A stretch of 64,000 bases of DNA from the NCBI RefSeq assembly GCF_026162425.1, contig NZ_JAOBQJ010000001.1:124001-188000 (forward strand). The letters are read 5' to 3'. Both the position numbers and the translations under genes were made by a program. The notes beneath the pieces are model-generated. The model worked only from the letters and a program-made list of their open reading frames with translations. It searched no databases and was not told the DNA's origin. The DNA is from Flexivirga meconopsidis (GTDB lineage: Bacteria; Actinomycetota; Actinomycetes; Actinomycetales; Dermatophilaceae). This document shows positions 62,703-64,000 of this stretch, one piece after another. The first letter of the stretch is position 1; each line of letters opens with the position of its first letter.

Positions 62703-62840
62703 TCAGGCCGAGAGCTTGGCGCGGCCCTTGGCGCGGCGAGCCGACAGGATGCTGCGGCCCGCGCGGGTCCGCATCCGCAGGCGGAAGCCGTGCGTCTTGG
62801 CGCGGCGGCGGGTGTTCGGCTGGAAGGTGCGCTTGCTCAC
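62703..62840 (-). CDS. rpmH: 50S ribosomal protein L34
   Basis: The 45-residue protein begins [20 protein letters not shown] and ends GRAKLSA, the full L34 sequence. It lies 29 bp upstream of rnpA on the same strand, the conserved rpmH-rnpA order. The GTG start at 62840 faces the dnaA gene across the intergenic stretch. Confidence 0.97.
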   Translation of the reverse strand: MSKRTFQPNTRRRAKTHGFRLRMRTRAGRSILSARRAKGRAKLSA

Positions 62841-63326
62841 TGTCGTCTCCGTCGGATACATCTGCGGGCAGGTCGCCCGGGTGGTGCAGGGTCAGGGATC
62901 CTCGCCGTGCATCCGAGGTCTGGATGACCGCACCTGCGCAAGACTCGCGTCGACCAGTCGACTGGTCGGCGTCAAGGCAGGCGGAAGCAAGGAAGTTCCG
63001 ATCCACGATACGGGCGGCGCCGTAGCAGGGTCAAACCGAGCGAGGGCGGCACGAACCACGGGCAAACCGACGATTCAAGAGTCACATTCGGCACCGCCGC
63101 CACTCGACACGCCGAGGGGCGCCGAAAATGTCGGGTCGCGGGTTGCCGTCGGCGTCTCGAAGTTGTTAGCGTCGCATCTTCCGCGCCGGGCCGCTGCCCT
63201 GGCGATCTGTTGGCCTCCCTCTATACACAGGCTGTGGATAACTCTGTGGACGAACGGCTTAGCATGTCTCTTCGGAGCGACCCTCCACCGCATGACCCAC
63301 CGCCTGCAGCAGGAGGACCAAGCCCC
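62841..63326. promoter_or_regulatory. rpmH-dnaA intergenic region with a DnaA box
   Basis: This 486-bp stretch has no convincing gene and holds the divergent promoters of rpmH and dnaA. TGTGGATAA at 63233 is an exact DnaA box in inverse orientation. TGTGGACGA (63245) and CTATACACAG nearby are weak ones. It may form part of the origin control, but in most Actinobacteria the main oriC lies between dnaA and dnaN, outside the window. Confidence 0.65.
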
Positions 63327-64000
63327 GTGAGCGACACCGAGATCGACCTGGCCCATGTCTGGCACGGAGCGTTGCTCGCCATCGAGGATTCCGGCATTCC
63401 CGCCCGCGACCGCGCCTATCTGCGGCTGACCCGGCTGGTCGGCCTCGTCGGTGATACCGCGCTGCTGGCGGTGCCCTTCGACCACACCAAGGTCTTCGTG
63501 GAGACCACCCTGAACGAGCCGGTATGCCGGGCGCTCGGTAACGGTCTCGGCCGCGACGTTCGGCTGGCGGTCACAGTCGACGAGAGCCTGCGACCACCTG
63601 AGGACGAGGTGGTCGAGCCGACTCGGGCGCCCGCCGCTTCGCCGACGACAGCGACGGCCGACGAACCGGCCGAGGACCTCTTCACCGCGCAGACCGCACC
63701 CCGGCCCCGGGCAGCCGAGCAACACGCTCCCGCCTCCGTGGTCAACCTGCAGGACGCCCGGCTCAATCCGAAGTACACCTTCGACACCTTCGTGATCGGC
63801 GCCGGCAACCGCTTCGCCTGCGCCGCCGCCCAGGCCGTCGCCGAGACACCGGCCCGCTCCTACAACCCGCTCTTCGTGTATGGCGACAGCGGTCTCGGCA
63901 AGACCCACCTGCTCCACGCGATCGGCAATTACGTGCGCAACTACTACCCGCACATGCGGGTGCGCTACGTGAACTCCGAGGAGTTCACCAACGACTTCAT
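63327..64000 (+). CDS. dnaA: Chromosomal replication initiator DnaA, 5' part
   Basis: DnaA opens the replication origin. About 224 residues are visible from the GTG at 63327, which follows an AGGAGGA ribosome site. Domain I ([14 protein letters not shown]), an acidic linker, and the start of the AAA+ domain ([18 protein letters not shown]) appear. The Walker A motif is [18 protein letters not shown]. The gene runs off the right end of the window. Confidence 0.96.
   Translation, partial: MSDTEIDLAHVWHGALLAIEDSGIPARDRAYLRLTRLVGLVGDTALLAVPFDHTKVFVETTLNEPVCRALGNGLGRDVRLAVTVDESLRPPEDEVVEPTRAPAASPTTATADEPAEDLFTAQTAPRPRAAEQHAPASVVNLQDARLNPKYTFDTFVIGAGNRFACAAAQAVAETPARSYNPLFVYGDSGLGKTHLLHAIGNYVRNYYPHMRVRYVNSEEFTNDF

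Noticed and set aside
62392-63330. A 312-residue plus-strand frame across rnpA, rpmH and the intergenic region
   Set aside because: It overlaps certain minus-strand genes and has no recognisable domain.
1-64000. CRISPR arrays, tRNA or rRNA genes, transposases or integrases
   Set aside because: I saw none by eye. The insert at 45.2-51.8 kb has no recombinase or flanking direct repeat that I could find, so I do not call it a mobile element.

Overview
The window is about 70% G+C DNA from an actinobacterium. The right end carries the conserved chromosome-origin gene order (cca tRNA nucleotidyltransferase, NUDIX, DUF6049, murJ, pseudokinase, sigM, anti-sigma, trxB, trxA, parB, parA, rsmG, jag, yidC, yidD, rnpA, rpmH, dnaA). 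F420/deazaflavin-type enzymes, a hopanoid cluster and a DUF222-HNH gene fit a Micrococcales-type organism, perhaps of the Dermacoccaceae/Intrasporangiaceae group. That family placement is inference; no rRNA or tRNA gene was seen.

Layout. 1-13.4 kb is housekeeping and stress: two envelope proteins (the first cut by the window edge), a TetR/MFS drug-efflux pair with a palindromic operator, a phosphopantetheinyl transferase, an HAD phosphatase, an F420-type oxidoreductase, a large HPII-type catalase, an SDR, an EamA-type transporter, and a PAP2-WS/DGAT fusion. 13.4-18.3 kb is accessory: a MmyB-type XRE regulator divergent from two SDRs, a DUF222-HNH protein, and an ATPase pseudogene with its middle deleted. 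18.3-30.1 kb is a compact hopanoid operon (hpnC, hpnD, hpnE fused to a polyprenyl synthase, shc, hpnG fused to ispH, hpnH, dxs) with a divergent PucR-type regulator. Precursor supply, squalene formation, cyclisation and adenosyl-hopane formation are therefore encoded together. 30-36.3 kb holds a TetR/hydrolase pair with a double operator and a five-gene catabolic-looking operon headed by an ArsR-rhodanese fusion. 36.3-38.9 kb has two paralogous MFS transporters.

From 39 kb to the end the core origin-proximal order runs, but it is interrupted between murJ and the pseudokinase gene by about 6.5 kb. This insert holds two tandem copies of one four-gene cassette: a winged-HTH regulator, a convergent EspR-like XRE regulator, a small protein with a VQLP-W-RW motif, and an MFS transporter. 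The small proteins and both regulators are recognisably paralogous between the copies. This is the best candidate for an undescribed system in the window.

Across the window the 8-mer CGTCATAC (either strand) occurs at least 32 times, where about one is expected from base composition. It is absent from roughly 12.2-17.9 kb and 46.0-54.1 kb, which include the accessory stretches. Several parS-like sites lie in the parB-parA-rsmG region, one of them inside the sodA/parB terminator.
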